A stretch of 10,000 bases of DNA from Acropora yongei (GCA_014634225.1 BLFN01000376.1:1385399-1395398); one strand, 5' to 3'. Positions 1 to 7,225 are shown, numbered from the stretch's first letter. Numbers and translations are program-made. The notes: generated by a model from the letters alone, not told the origin.

Positions 1-520
1 TATTCCTATCATTATTGGACCAATAAAGTTCCAGTCTTGCCTAGAAATAGTACTCAAGATCCGAACGCTAAGATTTTTGTTCTGTCGAATTTAATTGCAC
101 CTTCTTGAGAAACTTAAGAGATAGTTATCTTACAAAACACTTTTCAAAGAAATTAGACTTTAGTTGAATCTGTTCTTCTTTTATCTTTTACAAATATCCC
201 CTTCAAATATTAATTAATTGAAAAAGAAATTTCTCTAAAAAGCGAGCGTCTATTCACTTACGACTTTGTCACCTGACACGCGCCACCTGTCAAGATAAAC
301 TAATCCAATTACTTCAGTTAAATTTCAGTAAGAAGCGCTCCACGATCTCTGAAGAAGAAAACAACTGGTAACCAACAAACCATAACTACATTCACTTAAT
401 TACCGTTTTGATTCTCCACGGCACATGTGTTGTATATTTTTATAGTTAACTTGCAAATTGCCGAAAATGTGCGTCTAATTAATTATTCCAATGACACTGT
501 GATGATTTCATTTATTTCAG
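1..520. other. AT-rich flank, no gene seen apart from one weak exon candidate
   Basis: No open frame of note on either strand. The only structure I see is a pair of near-identical motifs, CACCTGACA and CACCTGTCA, about 15 bases apart (270-292), whose TGACA and TGTCA ends also form a short inverted repeat, plus the weak exon candidate at 329-367. The stretch may be an upstream intron or promoter-side DNA of the exon array. No TATA box or initiator can be assigned with confidence. Confidence 0.4.
329..367 (+). other. weak exon candidate upstream of the array
   Basis: A 39-base segment follows AATTTCAG and ends before GTAACC, a suboptimal donor. Its second frame (AAG AAG CGC TCC ACG ATC) is open, reading KKRSTISEEENN, and with two bases left over it would continue open into the exon at 521-582. 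It has no repeat relative in the window. It is kept only because frame and acceptor fit; chance is a fair alternative. Confidence 0.25.
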
Positions 521-582
521 CCTCGTCCACCTCTTAACCAGTACACAGAGAATTTGGATGCTACTTGCTTGCCATACAAACC
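521..582 (+). other. exon type A, copy 1
   Basis: 62 bases between ATTTCAG and GTAAGT. The 3' half (CAGTACACAGAGAATTTGGA...) matches type A copies at 1884 and 5388, and the exon ends in AAACC|GTAAGT like most A copies. Two frames are open; one gives NQYTENLDA, akin to NQYMNDLNAA and NQYMHSLDAA in the other two copies, which then meet a stop that is absent here. Confidence 0.5.
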
Positions 583-786
583 GTAAGTTCAAACTCCTAT
601 TCTTCATTACCTGAATAATTTATACCCCTAATTACTTGGCGAGAAAATAATCATACTTCAGAAGAATTACTGTTGCTTTTTTTCTACCAACATAGCTATT
701 GTAAACAACTTCTAGAACCTTTCGTTAACACGTTATTGCTTCTCTCCTTTTACCACTCGCTGTGTCAATCTTCCTTCCACTTCTAG

Positions 787-845
787 ATTACTCACTTTTC
801 CGAAGAAAGCCAATTGTTGACAAAAGCTCTTCTAATAACCACAAA
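787..845 (+). other. exon type D, copy 1
   Basis: 59 bases between CCACTTCTAG and GTAAGT. It shares the type D opening (AT, T-rich, then TTTTCCGAAGAAAG) with copies at 2159, 3877 and 4244. The frame typical of D has a stop here, but the frame reached from 521-582 with one base left over is open throughout. Confidence 0.45.
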
Positions 846-1138
846 GTAAGTCTTTTTTTGTTGTTGCTTTTTTTTTTAGTACTAAGTATTTCCATATTGC
901 TTAAAATACCATTCCAAAAATTCCTTCGCTTGACTCTTTAATTATACCCTTATAAATATAAAAATACATTAAAATATAAAATACAATAAAACAACCGAAA
1001 TATAAACTAAAAATTTAACGTGAACTTCATTAACTTCTCCCCTCGCTAATTCTTTTCGTCATCCCACTACATATCCTTACAACATATGTTCTTATTTATT
1101 CGTTGTTACTGTATCTTTAATATTTTTAACATCTGCAG

Positions 1139-1155
1139 AAACAGTCCACTCCCAA
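1139..1155 (+). other. exon type B, copy 1 (17-base micro-exon)
   Basis: AAACAGTCCACTCCCAA lies between ATCTGCAG and GTAAGT. Type B copies share the opening AAACAGTYYACC. The short form here ends at an early GTAAGT that other copies show as AAGTAACACAG or similar. In frame it would read KQSTP between D at 787 and A at 1242. Confidence 0.4.
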
Positions 1156-1241
1156 GTAAGTTGATGCAATGTAAAACAACTTAATAGTCCGAGACGTTCA
1201 TTCCACGTTACTCATCTTTTTATTCTAATTTTTTTTCATAG

Positions 1242-1286
1242 CCTCGTTAACTCATCAGCCGGTTTCAGTTAACTACCACAAACACT
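1242..1286 (+). other. exon type A, copy 2 (short)
   Basis: 45 bases from CCTCGTTAACTCATC to GTAAGT after a T-run and CATAG. It begins like the other A copies (CCACATTGACCTCATC). The frame continuing from the upstream exons stops after about ten codons (VNSSAGFS then TAA), which would end the first open chain here. Confidence 0.4.
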
Positions 1287-1548
1287 GTAAGTACTTTTTA
1301 GACTTCCACCAATACTTGAAATCATTAATAGATTCATAAATATCATTTAAACAAGTTTTGCAAGCGAAAAAATGTACAACTTTTCAGTATAAACATACAC
1401 CTTCAAACGATGGTCGAGTTTATCCGACTCACTAATCATCACCATATCGTAATGACTTAACGCTATATTCCTATTACCAAGTAACGAAGGAAAAATCTCT
1501 ACCTCAATTTTTACACATTTCACAAATTTTTTCACCTCTCACTTCCAG

Positions 1549-1577
1549 AAAGAAGACCATCGAAACAAGAAGTGACG
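1549..1577 (+). other. weak exon candidate, unassigned type
   Basis: 29 bases after CACTTCCAG, ending before GTCAGT, a poor donor. No relative found in the window. It could equally be intronic sequence between A copy 2 and E copy 1. Confidence 0.2.
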
Positions 1578-1673
1578 GTCAGTCAAATTGTAACTAAAAT
1601 CTTTATTTAATATTTTTTACTTCAACTTATCTAACATGATTACTCAATCGAACACATTCATATTTACTTTCAG

Positions 1674-1757
1674 ATCCCATTCATCAACACGCGATCACGA
1701 CCAAAAAAGACAACAAAGCTTCAACTGAAACAAAGTGCCCAATAATACATGCAGGCA
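1674..1757 (+). other. exon type E, copy 1
   Basis: 84 bases, the longest exon in the array, between TTACTTTCAG and GTAAGTATAAATT. It is rich in A and C with many AAA/ACA codons. The 3' half and the following intron align with the copy at 5206, where the donor is broken. It opens the larger block repeated at 5206-7140. Confidence 0.45.
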
Positions 1758-1883
1758 GTAAGTATAAATTCTAACCTACTCTCTAAATAATTGTAAGTTT
1801 GTTATTCCTCTTCAATTGAACCCCAGAAAAAAGAGCGAGACAATCACATTACATTGTGATAAATTTTATATTTTTAATTTCAG

Positions 1884-1949
1884 CCACACTGACTAATGTA
1901 AACCAGTACATGAATGATTTGAATGCTGCATAATTACGCCTCAGAAACC
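1884..1949 (+). other. exon type A, copy 3 (with stops)
   Basis: 66 bases between TTTAATTTCAG and GTAAGTATGCC, aligning closely with 5388-5450. All three frames contain a stop (for example HTD then TAA; NQYMNDLNAA then TAA). If translated it would terminate; otherwise it is non-coding. The splice signals are intact. Confidence 0.45.
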
Positions 1950-2158
1950 GTAAGTATGCCTTCCCTAACCTTTCTGTATTCAATTTATAACAAATTGTCT
2001 ATAAAATCATGTTATCATGGAATTACTCATAATTTCCACCACAATAACACTAAAACGTTTCGTTGTTGTAAAATCAAGCTAGTCAATAATTGTCTTTCGC
2101 AATATAATTCGCGGCCTGTTCGTACCAAGCACTAACATAAACTACCCTTCATTTTTAG

Positions 2159-2205
2159 ATTGTTGTTCTTTTCAAAAAACGGCAACCTTCTATACCGGCC
2201 AAACA
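2159..2205 (+). other. exon type D, copy 2
   Basis: 47 bases between CATTTTTAG and GTAAGT. In the frame shared by several D copies it reads LLFFSKNGNLLYRPN, comparable with STLFSNGQH at 4244 and SSLLSKGQH at 7292. Confidence 0.45.
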
Positions 2206-2293
2206 GTAAGTATCTTTTCTAATATCTTAACACTATTCCAACCCAAGAGAACAAAAAATTCCGCCATTTTTTTTCCTTCATCGAATACTCTCC

Positions 2294-2346
2294 CTTCTTC
2301 TTCTTCTTCTTCTTCTTCTTCTTCTTCTTCTTCTTCTTCTTCTTCT
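2294..2346 (+). repeat. CTT trinucleotide microsatellite
   Basis: Uninterrupted CTT/TTC repeat of about 53 bases (between 17 and 18 units) inside an intron-like stretch. The paralogous position at about 5806-5817 has only CTCCCTTCTTGTC, so the tract expanded after the duplication, or contracted in the other copy. Confidence 0.95.
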
Positions 2347-2543
2347 CACCTCACACTTTCGTACACTAAAATAAGTTCAAAATTAACCAATAAAAATATC
2401 ATTAAAACTTAAACTAAGACTTAAACATCCAAATCCATTCATTTTGGTTCACCATTTCAAATAGTACCTCTTTACGTTGCTTTTCCTAAACTCTCGATTC
2501 CAATTATTACCGCAACAATTTTTATTCTTCTCCAAATCTACAG

Positions 2544-2592
2544 ATCACCTCCCGACTAACACAGGAAGTACAATACAATATACTTCAAAATC
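2544..2592 (+). other. exon type B, copy 2, donor altered
   Basis: It follows CAAATCTACAG and begins ATCACCTCCCGAC. At the place where the copy at 7681 has GTAAGT, this one has ACAAGT (2593-2598), so a canonical donor is missing. The exon may be skipped, or read on into the downstream intron. Confidence 0.35.
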
Positions 2593-2715
2593 ACAAGTCT
2601 GTCTTTTACCTCTTACTATCGACATTCAAACCATAAGTACACCTTATTCTTTCTTTTGAAAAACTAAAATAAACTACACAAGATAACTGTCTCTAATTTT
2701 TTTTTACCATCACAG

Positions 2716-2780
2716 ACATGAAAGACAAGTAAGTTCCTTTCAACCTTCTGTTGTTGCAGCCTCAAAAAATCAAACCAGCT
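2716..2780 (+). other. exon type C, copy 1
   Basis: 65 bases between CCATCACAG and GTGAGTATTCG. An internal TTGTTGCAG looks like an acceptor and CAAGTAAGT like a donor, but the implied intron (31 bases) is too short, and the copy at 6691 reads TTATTGCAT there, so the full-length exon is favoured. One frame is open throughout (starting CAT GAA AGA CAA). Confidence 0.4.
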
Positions 2781-2996
2781 GTGAGTATTCGTCTTCCTTG
2801 TTTTCGTTGCACGCCTTCTACTAATCCCTTTTTTTTTTCATTGAATACAACAAAAATAAAAACAAAATGTTCAATACTAAAAAAATAAACTTAGACTTAA
2901 ACATCACTCCCCCATTCGATCATCCCCTTGCATTTGCACAAATAGCCAATTCTAGTAATTACCTCCGACTTTTTTTCTTCTTCTTAAAATTTATAG

Positions 2997-3017
2997 TTGA
3001 CCTCACAAATATCACAG
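2997..3017 (+). other. exon type B, copy 3
   Basis: 21 bases, TTGACCTCACAAATATCACAG, between AATTTATAG and GTAGTAC. The early donor is usable only in this copy; the others have GAAGTAC there. The later donor position reads ACAAGT (3045-3050). It forms a B-A pair with the exon at 3093. Confidence 0.35.
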
Positions 3018-3092
3018 GTAGTACAATGCAATATACTTAGTGTTACAAGTCTTTAGTATCCTGTTAATAATACTTACTTTATTCTTTTTTAG

Positions 3093-3149
3093 CCACATTG
3101 ATGTTATCAACGAAATAAAAACAATTACTACCTCCTTGACTACCAAACC
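3093..3149 (+). other. exon type A, copy 4
   Basis: 57 bases between ATTCTTTTTTAG and GTAAGTGCGCC. Frame 2 is open and reads HIDVINEIKTITTSLTTK; the 6295 copy reads HIDLIREIKTTTISMTYK. The two align without gaps at 46 of 57 bases, and the changes are spread evenly over codon positions, so purifying selection is not evident. Confidence 0.55.
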
Positions 3150-3220
3150 GTAAGTGCGCCTTCCTCTATCTCCTGAAAAAAAATTTTCACTATTACTCAT
3201 TCTTTATTTTTCTTCAACAG

Positions 3221-3248
3221 ACAATTACCATCTCTCCTACATCAAATT
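3221..3248 (+). other. 28-base exon between A copy 4 and C copy 2
   Basis: It lies between TTCTTCAACAG and GTAAGAAC. Joined to the preceding A exon (two bases left over) it reads PQLPSLLHQI and ends on a codon boundary, leading in frame into the C exon at 3372. There is no clear relative elsewhere. Confidence 0.4.
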
Positions 3249-3371
3249 GTAAGAACAATTTCTTTTTTTTCATCACTTAAAAAACTTTCAATTTGACGTT
3301 CCTAATTAACTAAGTATGGGCAAAATTCTCATTTTCTTTAAAATTAACAACAAACAATTTCTACCCCACAG

Positions 3372-3423
3372 ACACTAAACAAGTTCTTTACACCTTCTCA
3401 TTGTTGCAGCCACAATCAAAACA
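3372..3423 (+). other. exon type C, copy 2
   Basis: 52 bases between TACCCCACAG and GTGAGTATCTC. It aligns with 6691-6744 at about 41 of 52 positions with one 2-base gap; the flanking introns align as well. It is open as TLNKFFTPSHCCSHNQN in the phase left by the exon at 3221-3248. Confidence 0.5.
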
Positions 3424-3662
3424 GTGAGTATCTCTCCTTCTTCGTTTTCATTCTATTCCTATTACCACTTCTTCCGCAATTCAAATACGTCACATTATAT
3501 TTTTCATACGCTTAACTAATATAAACATAAACTAAAAGTGACAAACATCGCTAAACCATTCCACTTCGTTCTCTATTTCAACCATCCTCTTTCCATTTAT
3601 TTTTCTCATTACTCCTTTCCAATTATTGGCTCGGCAACGTATATTCTTCTTGACATCTACAG

Positions 3663-3715
3663 AAACAGTTTACCTCCAAAGCAACACAGGAAGTATAATA
3701 AAACATACCATAACA
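3663..3715 (+). other. exon type B, copy 4, donor altered
   Basis: It starts AAACAGTTTACCTCC after CATCTACAG. The donor position reads CTAAGT (3716-3721) instead of GTAAGT. If the B-A interval is retained, the frame from 3372-3423 stays open to a TAA at 3782-3784, inside the A exon. Confidence 0.35.
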
Positions 3716-3763
3716 CTAAGTCCTTCCTTTACTGTTGCTAATTTTGATTTTCTTCTTTTTCAG

Positions 3764-3803
3764 CCAAATGGAAACCAGTTCTAACACCTTTCTTAATCAA
3801 ACC
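3764..3803 (+). other. exon type A, copy 5 (short)
   Basis: 40 bases between TTCTTTTTCAG and GTAAGTATTTC, ending AAACC|GTAAGT like the other A exons. Frame 2 is open (QMETSSNTFLNQT). Paralogue of the exon at 7108. Confidence 0.45.
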
Positions 3804-3876
3804 GTAAGTATTTCTTGTTCTTTTGTTAACCTCAATGACCAACAAATATAACATTCTTTAGTCTTTTTTTTTTTAG

Positions 3877-3930
3877 GTCAACATTATTTCCGAAGGAATA
3901 GCCACTAAATAACACACCCTTAAAAGCCGC
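3877..3930 (+). other. exon type D, copy 3, no donor found
   Basis: After a long T-run and TTAG comes GTCAACATTATTTCCGAAGG, a type D opening. The usual D frame stops at its ninth codon, and no GTAAG-type donor follows within 100 bases. The end given is approximate. Probably a decayed copy. Confidence 0.3.
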
Positions 3931-4243
3931 TTCACAACAACTTTACTCCTATTACAGCTATGAATTAAAAAGGTTAAAAAAATCTCACAACATTTTTTGT
4001 AATCCAAGCCAAGAAGGTGCCCTTTCACCCCTTTGTTTTCTTCTTTCAAGGCATTTATTTTTTTGTTACAGACACCATTTTTGTTCCATAGTTTCTTTTT
4101 TAAAAATCATAACGACTCTTCTTGTTTATAAAACCCACATACCCTATCACACCCTTTTTTATACATCAAACCTTAAATAATTCGTTGTTTTTCTTTTTAC
4201 AACTATTGCTTATTCCTGACACATTTTTTATCCAATTTTTTAG
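3931..4243. other. intron-like stretch, no further feature
   Basis: T-rich, G-poor sequence between two D copies. There are scattered acceptor-like sites (for example CTATTACAG near 3958 and TTGTTACAG near 4070) without convincing donors. Nothing else is seen. Confidence 0.4.
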
Positions 4244-4295
4244 ATCGACCTTGTTTTCAAACGGACAGCATAGCCTCTGCTGGTACTGGAACAAA
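4244..4295 (+). other. exon type D, copy 4
   Basis: 52 bases between CAATTTTTTAG and GTAAGTAG. Two frames are open; the one shared with other D copies gives STLFSNGQHSLCWYWNK, close to SSLLSKGQHLKMQPC at 7292. In that frame the exon enters with one base and leaves on a codon boundary. Confidence 0.5.
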
Positions 4296-4620
4296 GTAAG
4301 TAGTCTAAATATATAACACAATTAAGTATTTAATGAAAAAAGACTTCTAAAATAACGTCCTTTTTCCCTTTTTTCATCTTGGTAGAAAGACGTAAAATTA
4401 TCATTTTAGCAGACACTAAAAAAGAAATAAATTTAACACAACAGTTACTCTGAAACAAATAAAATAAACTAAAAATTAAAATAAACTTCATCAACCATTC
4501 GCCTTCCTACCCCCATCTCTTTTGAAACGTCAATGTATCATACCCCTTGATATCTTCCTTGTGCAATGTTGAATTAATCAGTTTCAACATCAATGTTTGT
4601 TTGTTTTTTTTTTTATACAG

Positions 4621-4640
4621 AAACTAAGGAATGCAGTCTG
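4621..4640 (+). other. exon type B, copy 5 (diverged)
   Basis: It begins AAACTAAGGAATGCAG after a T-run and ATACAG, 93 bases before the A exon at 4714, the usual B to A distance. No good donor is seen, so the end is approximate. Assignment rests on the opening bases and position. Confidence 0.3.
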
Positions 4641-4713
4641 CTACGCTTAACATTTCAACCCGTGCATTTCATCTCACTAATTTTCTTCTGTTTTTCGGAT
4701 TCCTATTTTTTAG

Positions 4714-4772
4714 CCACATTCACTCATCTTTCAAACGAATGACAACCCCTGTCATGCATGTCGGACACCACA
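4714..4772 (+). other. exon type A, copy 6
   Basis: 59 bases between CTATTTTTTAG and GTAAGTACCC. Frame 2 is open, HIHSSFKRMTTPVMHVGHH, sharing the HI start of other A copies. It closes the second D-B-A module (4244-4772). Confidence 0.5.
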
Positions 4773-4892
4773 GTAAGTACCCTTCAAAGTCTAACACAAT
4801 CTCCATCATTTTAAAACTACCACTGTTATGGAAATATATAATTAAAATTGTTCTACGACTTTATTCATTAACTTAAAAAAAATATTTCCCAG

Positions 4893-4958
4893 AGCATGAT
4901 TACTGGAAAGGCAGAAACGCACAGCTTCTCAATTGCTACCTGATACACCTCCCAAACT
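4893..4958 (+). other. 66-base exon, perhaps A-related at its 3' end
   Basis: Between ATATTTCCCAG and GTAAGTACTTCC. The last 30 bases (CAATTGCTACC...CAAACT) loosely resemble the end of A copies 1, 3 and 7. It is relatively G-rich for this region. The relation is uncertain. Confidence 0.4.
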
Positions 4959-5073
4959 GTAAGTACTTCCGTTTTCGCCTTTGCTCGCAAAATAACGTAC
5001 CAATACTTACTTACATCCTTTACTAAGAAATCTTTCTAAAATTTATTACACTTGCTCCTAAGAACAAATGCAG

Positions 5074-5086
5074 TCACTCAAATCCG
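5074..5086 (+). other. 13-base micro-exon candidate
   Basis: TCACTCAAATCCG lies between ACAAATGCAG and GTAAGTACAC, both close to consensus. No repeat relative. It is one of the smallest exon candidates, and chance juxtaposition of an AG and a GTAAGT is possible. Confidence 0.35.
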
Positions 5087-5205
5087 GTAAGTACACTTTT
5101 CGCTGCTTACTTTAATTTAAATTAGCTAAATTGTAACTAACAGTGCTCCATCGGGTGCATTTGGGGTTTTTTTCTCATATCTCTTCGTCAACTCCTTTAA
5201 AACAG

Positions 5206-5258
5206 CAACAGAAAGTAACAAAGAAGAAACAAGCGAAAGACGCGGAATCGGCATAGCA
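5206..5258 (+). other. exon type E, copy 2, donor broken
   Basis: After CCTTTAAAACAG comes an AAG/AAC-rich segment that aligns with the 3' half of 1674-1757. Where copy 1 has GCAGTAAGTATAAATT this copy has GCAAGTATGAATT, so the GT of the donor is gone. Likely an inactive or shifted exon. Confidence 0.4.
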
Positions 5259-5387
5259 AGTATGAATTGTAATCCATCATATAAATAATTATAAACTAAT
5301 TAGTACTTGTTAATTGAACTAGAGTGAGGTAACGTTGCTGCTTTACAAAATATCCATCTCTTTTAATGCTCTATTCCATTATTTCAG

Positions 5388-5450
5388 CTGCACTGACTCA
5401 TCTAAACCAATACATGCATAGTTTGGATGCTGCTTAATTGCTTCGGAAAC
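5388..5450 (+). other. exon type A, copy 7, donor altered
   Basis: It follows TTATTTCAG and matches 1884-1949 (NQYMHSLDAA then TAA in one frame). The end reads GGAAACCATGCATAAGTG instead of AAACCGTAAGT, so the canonical donor is lost. Splicing here would need another site. Confidence 0.4.
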
Positions 5451-5529
5451 CATGCATAAGTGTGCCTTCTCGTATCCTTTTGCATTTAATTTACAACTAA
5501 TTCCCAATAAAATGCCCTTGTCTTGATAG

Positions 5530-5594
5530 AACACAAAAACTGCATACAAGTTCCTTACACCTTTCAGTTATTGCAGCCTCGGAATATCAAGGAG
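5530..5594 (+). other. exon type C, copy 3
   Basis: 65 bases between TCTTGATAG and GTGAGCATTTG. The 3' end CAGTTATTGCAGCCTC and the following intron match C copy 1 at 2716-2780. Confidence 0.4.
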
Positions 5595-5669
5595 GTGAGC
5601 ATTTGTTTTCCTTATTCCTTTTCATACGCCTACTACAAATCCCTGTCACATTCAACTCTTCATTTTTAG

Positions 5670-5730
5670 ATCCCTTTTCTTTCCCAACAGCCACCTCCTG
5701 TCACAACACTCAAGAGCCGCGACCACATCA
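5670..5730 (+). other. exon type D, copy 5
   Basis: 61 bases from CATTTTTAG to GTAAGAGTG. An internal CCCAACAG at 5683-5690 offers an alternative acceptor. In the D frame it is open (SLFFPNSHLLSQHSRAATTS) and leaves on a codon boundary, as do the D copies at 4244 and 7292. Confidence 0.45.
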
Positions 5731-6008
5731 GTAAGAGTGTTTTCAAATATATTTGAACCCAAGTGGAACAAAATTTTCGCCCCTTTTCCTCTTCTTTCGA
5801 TACTCTCCCTTCTTGTCTAAATTCAATAAATAATCATTATTTATTTTCCTATCCTAAAATAAGTACAAAATAAAATAATAACTTTTAATACTAAAACAGA
5901 CTAAAAGTTACATATTCACTAAACCACTTCTTCCTCCTCCATCTCAACCATCCAGTTTTATCAAACAATGGCCTCGATAACTTTCATTTTTCTTCTTCAA
6001 ATCTACAG

Positions 6009-6020
6009 ATCATCTTGCAA
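6009..6020 (+). other. exon type B, copy 6 (12 bases)
   Basis: ATCATCTTGCAA lies between AAATCTACAG and GTAACAC. Close relative of B copies 2 and 7. The later donor position reads TAAAGT. A weak donor or a dead copy. Confidence 0.3.
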
Positions 6021-6193
6021 GTAACACGCAAAGTACATTACAATATACGTGAACATTAAAGTCTCTCCTTTCCTGCAACTAACATTTATTTTATTTTCCC
6101 TTTTTCCGCAACCCTGGTCAGCTCAGTGGAATAAGAACACTTACTATCGACTTACCTCGACAACTTTTATTCTTCTCCTTTTAAAATTTACAG

Positions 6194-6242
6194 TTCACTT
6201 TGCAAGTAACACAGGAAGTACAATGCAACATCCTTCAACGTT
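6194..6242 (+). other. exon type B, copy 7, donor altered
   Basis: It begins TTCACTTTGCAAGTAACACAG after AATTTACAG. The later donor position reads ACAAGT (6243-6248). An early GTAACA at 6206 would give a 12-base exon instead. Pairs with A at 6295. Confidence 0.35.
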
Positions 6243-6294
6243 ACAAGTCTTTAGTATCCTGTTACTAACACTTGTTTTATTCTTCCTTCTTCAG

Positions 6295-6351
6295 CCACAT
6301 TGACCTCATCAGAGAAATAAAAACAACTACTATCTCGATGACTTACAAACC
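6295..6351 (+). other. exon type A, copy 8
   Basis: 57 bases between TCCTTCTTCAG and GTAAGTGCACC. Frame 2 is open, HIDLIREIKTTTISMTYK. The upstream intron aligns with that of the copy at 3093 slightly better than the exons do. Confidence 0.55.
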
Positions 6352-6430
6352 GTAAGTGCACCTTCCTTTATCTCTTCTTCGTCGCTTCACATTTTTTTTC
6401 ACAAATATTATTCTAATCATTACCTTACAG

Positions 6431-6448
6431 AAACAGCTCACCTTGCAG
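6431..6448 (+). other. exon type B, copy 8 (18 bases)
   Basis: AAACAGCTCACCTTGCAG lies between ACCTTACAG and GTAACAAAT. Joined after A copy 8 it reads PNSSPC and brings the next A exon into the same frame, beginning S-HIDLI before a stop. Confidence 0.4.
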
Positions 6449-6528
6449 GTAACAAATAAATTGCAATAAACCTCATTATTCCCAGTCCACCCTCTCTTTT
6501 TACTAAATATATTACGTCTCTTTTTCAG

Positions 6529-6583
6529 TCACATTGATCTCATTTACTGAAGAAAAGCAAGTACCTTGTCTGACACGTAAACG
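6529..6583 (+). other. exon type A, copy 9 (stop in the usual frame)
   Basis: 55 bases between CTCTTTTTCAG and GTAAATGCGCC. The usual frame reads HIDLIY then TGA; frame 3 is open. Two bases shorter than copies 4 and 8, so its phase differs downstream. Confidence 0.45.
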
Positions 6584-6690
6584 GTAAATGCGCCTTCCTT
6601 TCACTTCTTCATTGCTTGAAAAACGTTTGACGTACATAAATAAGTGAGGACAAAATTCTTAATTAACCATTGATAATTTCTACCCCACAG

Positions 6691-6744
6691 ACACTAAACA
6701 CAAATTCCCGAAATGTTCTTATTATTGCATCCACAATCAAAGCA
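6691..6744 (+). other. exon type C, copy 4
   Basis: 54 bases between TACCCCACAG and GTGAGTATTAC, open in phase 0 (TLNTNSRNVLIIASTIKA). Its internal TTATTGCAT lacks the AG found in the other C copies, which shows that the whole segment, not the 3' half, is the shared exon. Confidence 0.5.
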
Positions 6745-6840
6745 GTGAGTATTACTCTTCCTTGTTTTTCATTCATCTATTACCACGTCCTTCCACAGTA
6801 CAAATACGTGACATCATCTTTTTTCACATGCTTAACTTGT

Positions 6841-6855
6841 AAAAAAAAAAAAAAA
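6841..6855 (+). repeat. poly-A tract of 15
   Basis: A run of fifteen A in an intron-like stretch. The paralogous sequence after 3520 has no such run, so it arose after duplication, by slippage or as the tail of a small insertion. Confidence 0.9.
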
Positions 6856-7004
6856 TAAAACTGAAAGATAAACTTAAAGTTACATAAACGTCACTAAACC
6901 ATTTCTCTTCTTTATCAACCATCCCCGTATCATTTATTTTTCACATATACTCTTTTCTTATCATCGGCCTGACTACTTTTGTTTATTCTACTTAAGATCT
7001 ACAG

Positions 7005-7059
7005 AAACAGTTTACCGCGCAAGCAGCTCAGGAATTGTTATACAATATACCATAACATT
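7005..7059 (+). other. exon type B, copy 9, donor altered
   Basis: It starts AAACAGTTTACCGCG after GATCTACAG and matches copy 4. The donor position reads CCAAGT (7060-7065). Lies 103 bases before the A exon at 7108. Confidence 0.35.
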
Positions 7060-7107
7060 CCAAGTCCTTCCTTTCCTCTTGCTAATTTTATTATTTCTGT
7101 TTTTCAG

Positions 7108-7140
7108 CCAAGTTCATCTCCTCAGCAAAAAAGAATGTCG
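7108..7140 (+). other. exon type A, copy 10, interrupted
   Basis: After TTTTTCAG it begins CCAAGTTCATCTCCTCAGC, matching A copies, but from about 7141 the sequence becomes an unrelated G-rich segment and the usual AAACCGTAAGT end is absent. Read as an A exon cut by a small insertion, or fused to one. Confidence 0.4.
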
Positions 7141-7225
7141 TTGGAGACACCAACATGGGCTACGTTCCTTTGGTTAGGGACACCAACATGGCCGCCGTGA
7201 CGTCACGTAAAAACACCCTATATGT
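7141..7225. repeat. small insertion-like segment with direct repeats and a CRE palindrome
   Basis: GACACCAACATGG occurs at 7146-7158 and again at 7179-7191, 33 bases apart. It is followed by GCCGCC and the perfect 10-base palindrome GTGACGTCAC (7197-7206), which contains the cAMP-response element core TGACGTCA. The segment is far richer in G than its surroundings. Probably the remnant of a mobile element carrying promoter-like motifs; boundaries are approximate. Confidence 0.45.

Noticed and set aside
1347..1535. 62-codon open frame on the minus strand
   Set aside because: It lies opposite a pyrimidine-rich intron-like stretch, with no promoter, splice context or recognisable peptide. All directional signals here point to +.
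2729..2759. A 31-base intron inside C copy 1 (CAAGTAAGT to TTGTTGCAG)
   Set aside because: Too short for spliceosomal introns. The 6691 copy lacks the AG at the same place, so the full-length exon is the common form.
2544..6214. Non-canonical GA-AG introns suggested by CAG|GAAGTA in several B copies
   Set aside because: Alignment with the 7681 copy shows that GAAGTA lies inside the exon-like part and the comparable donor is further downstream. Degenerate duplication explains it without a novel splice class.
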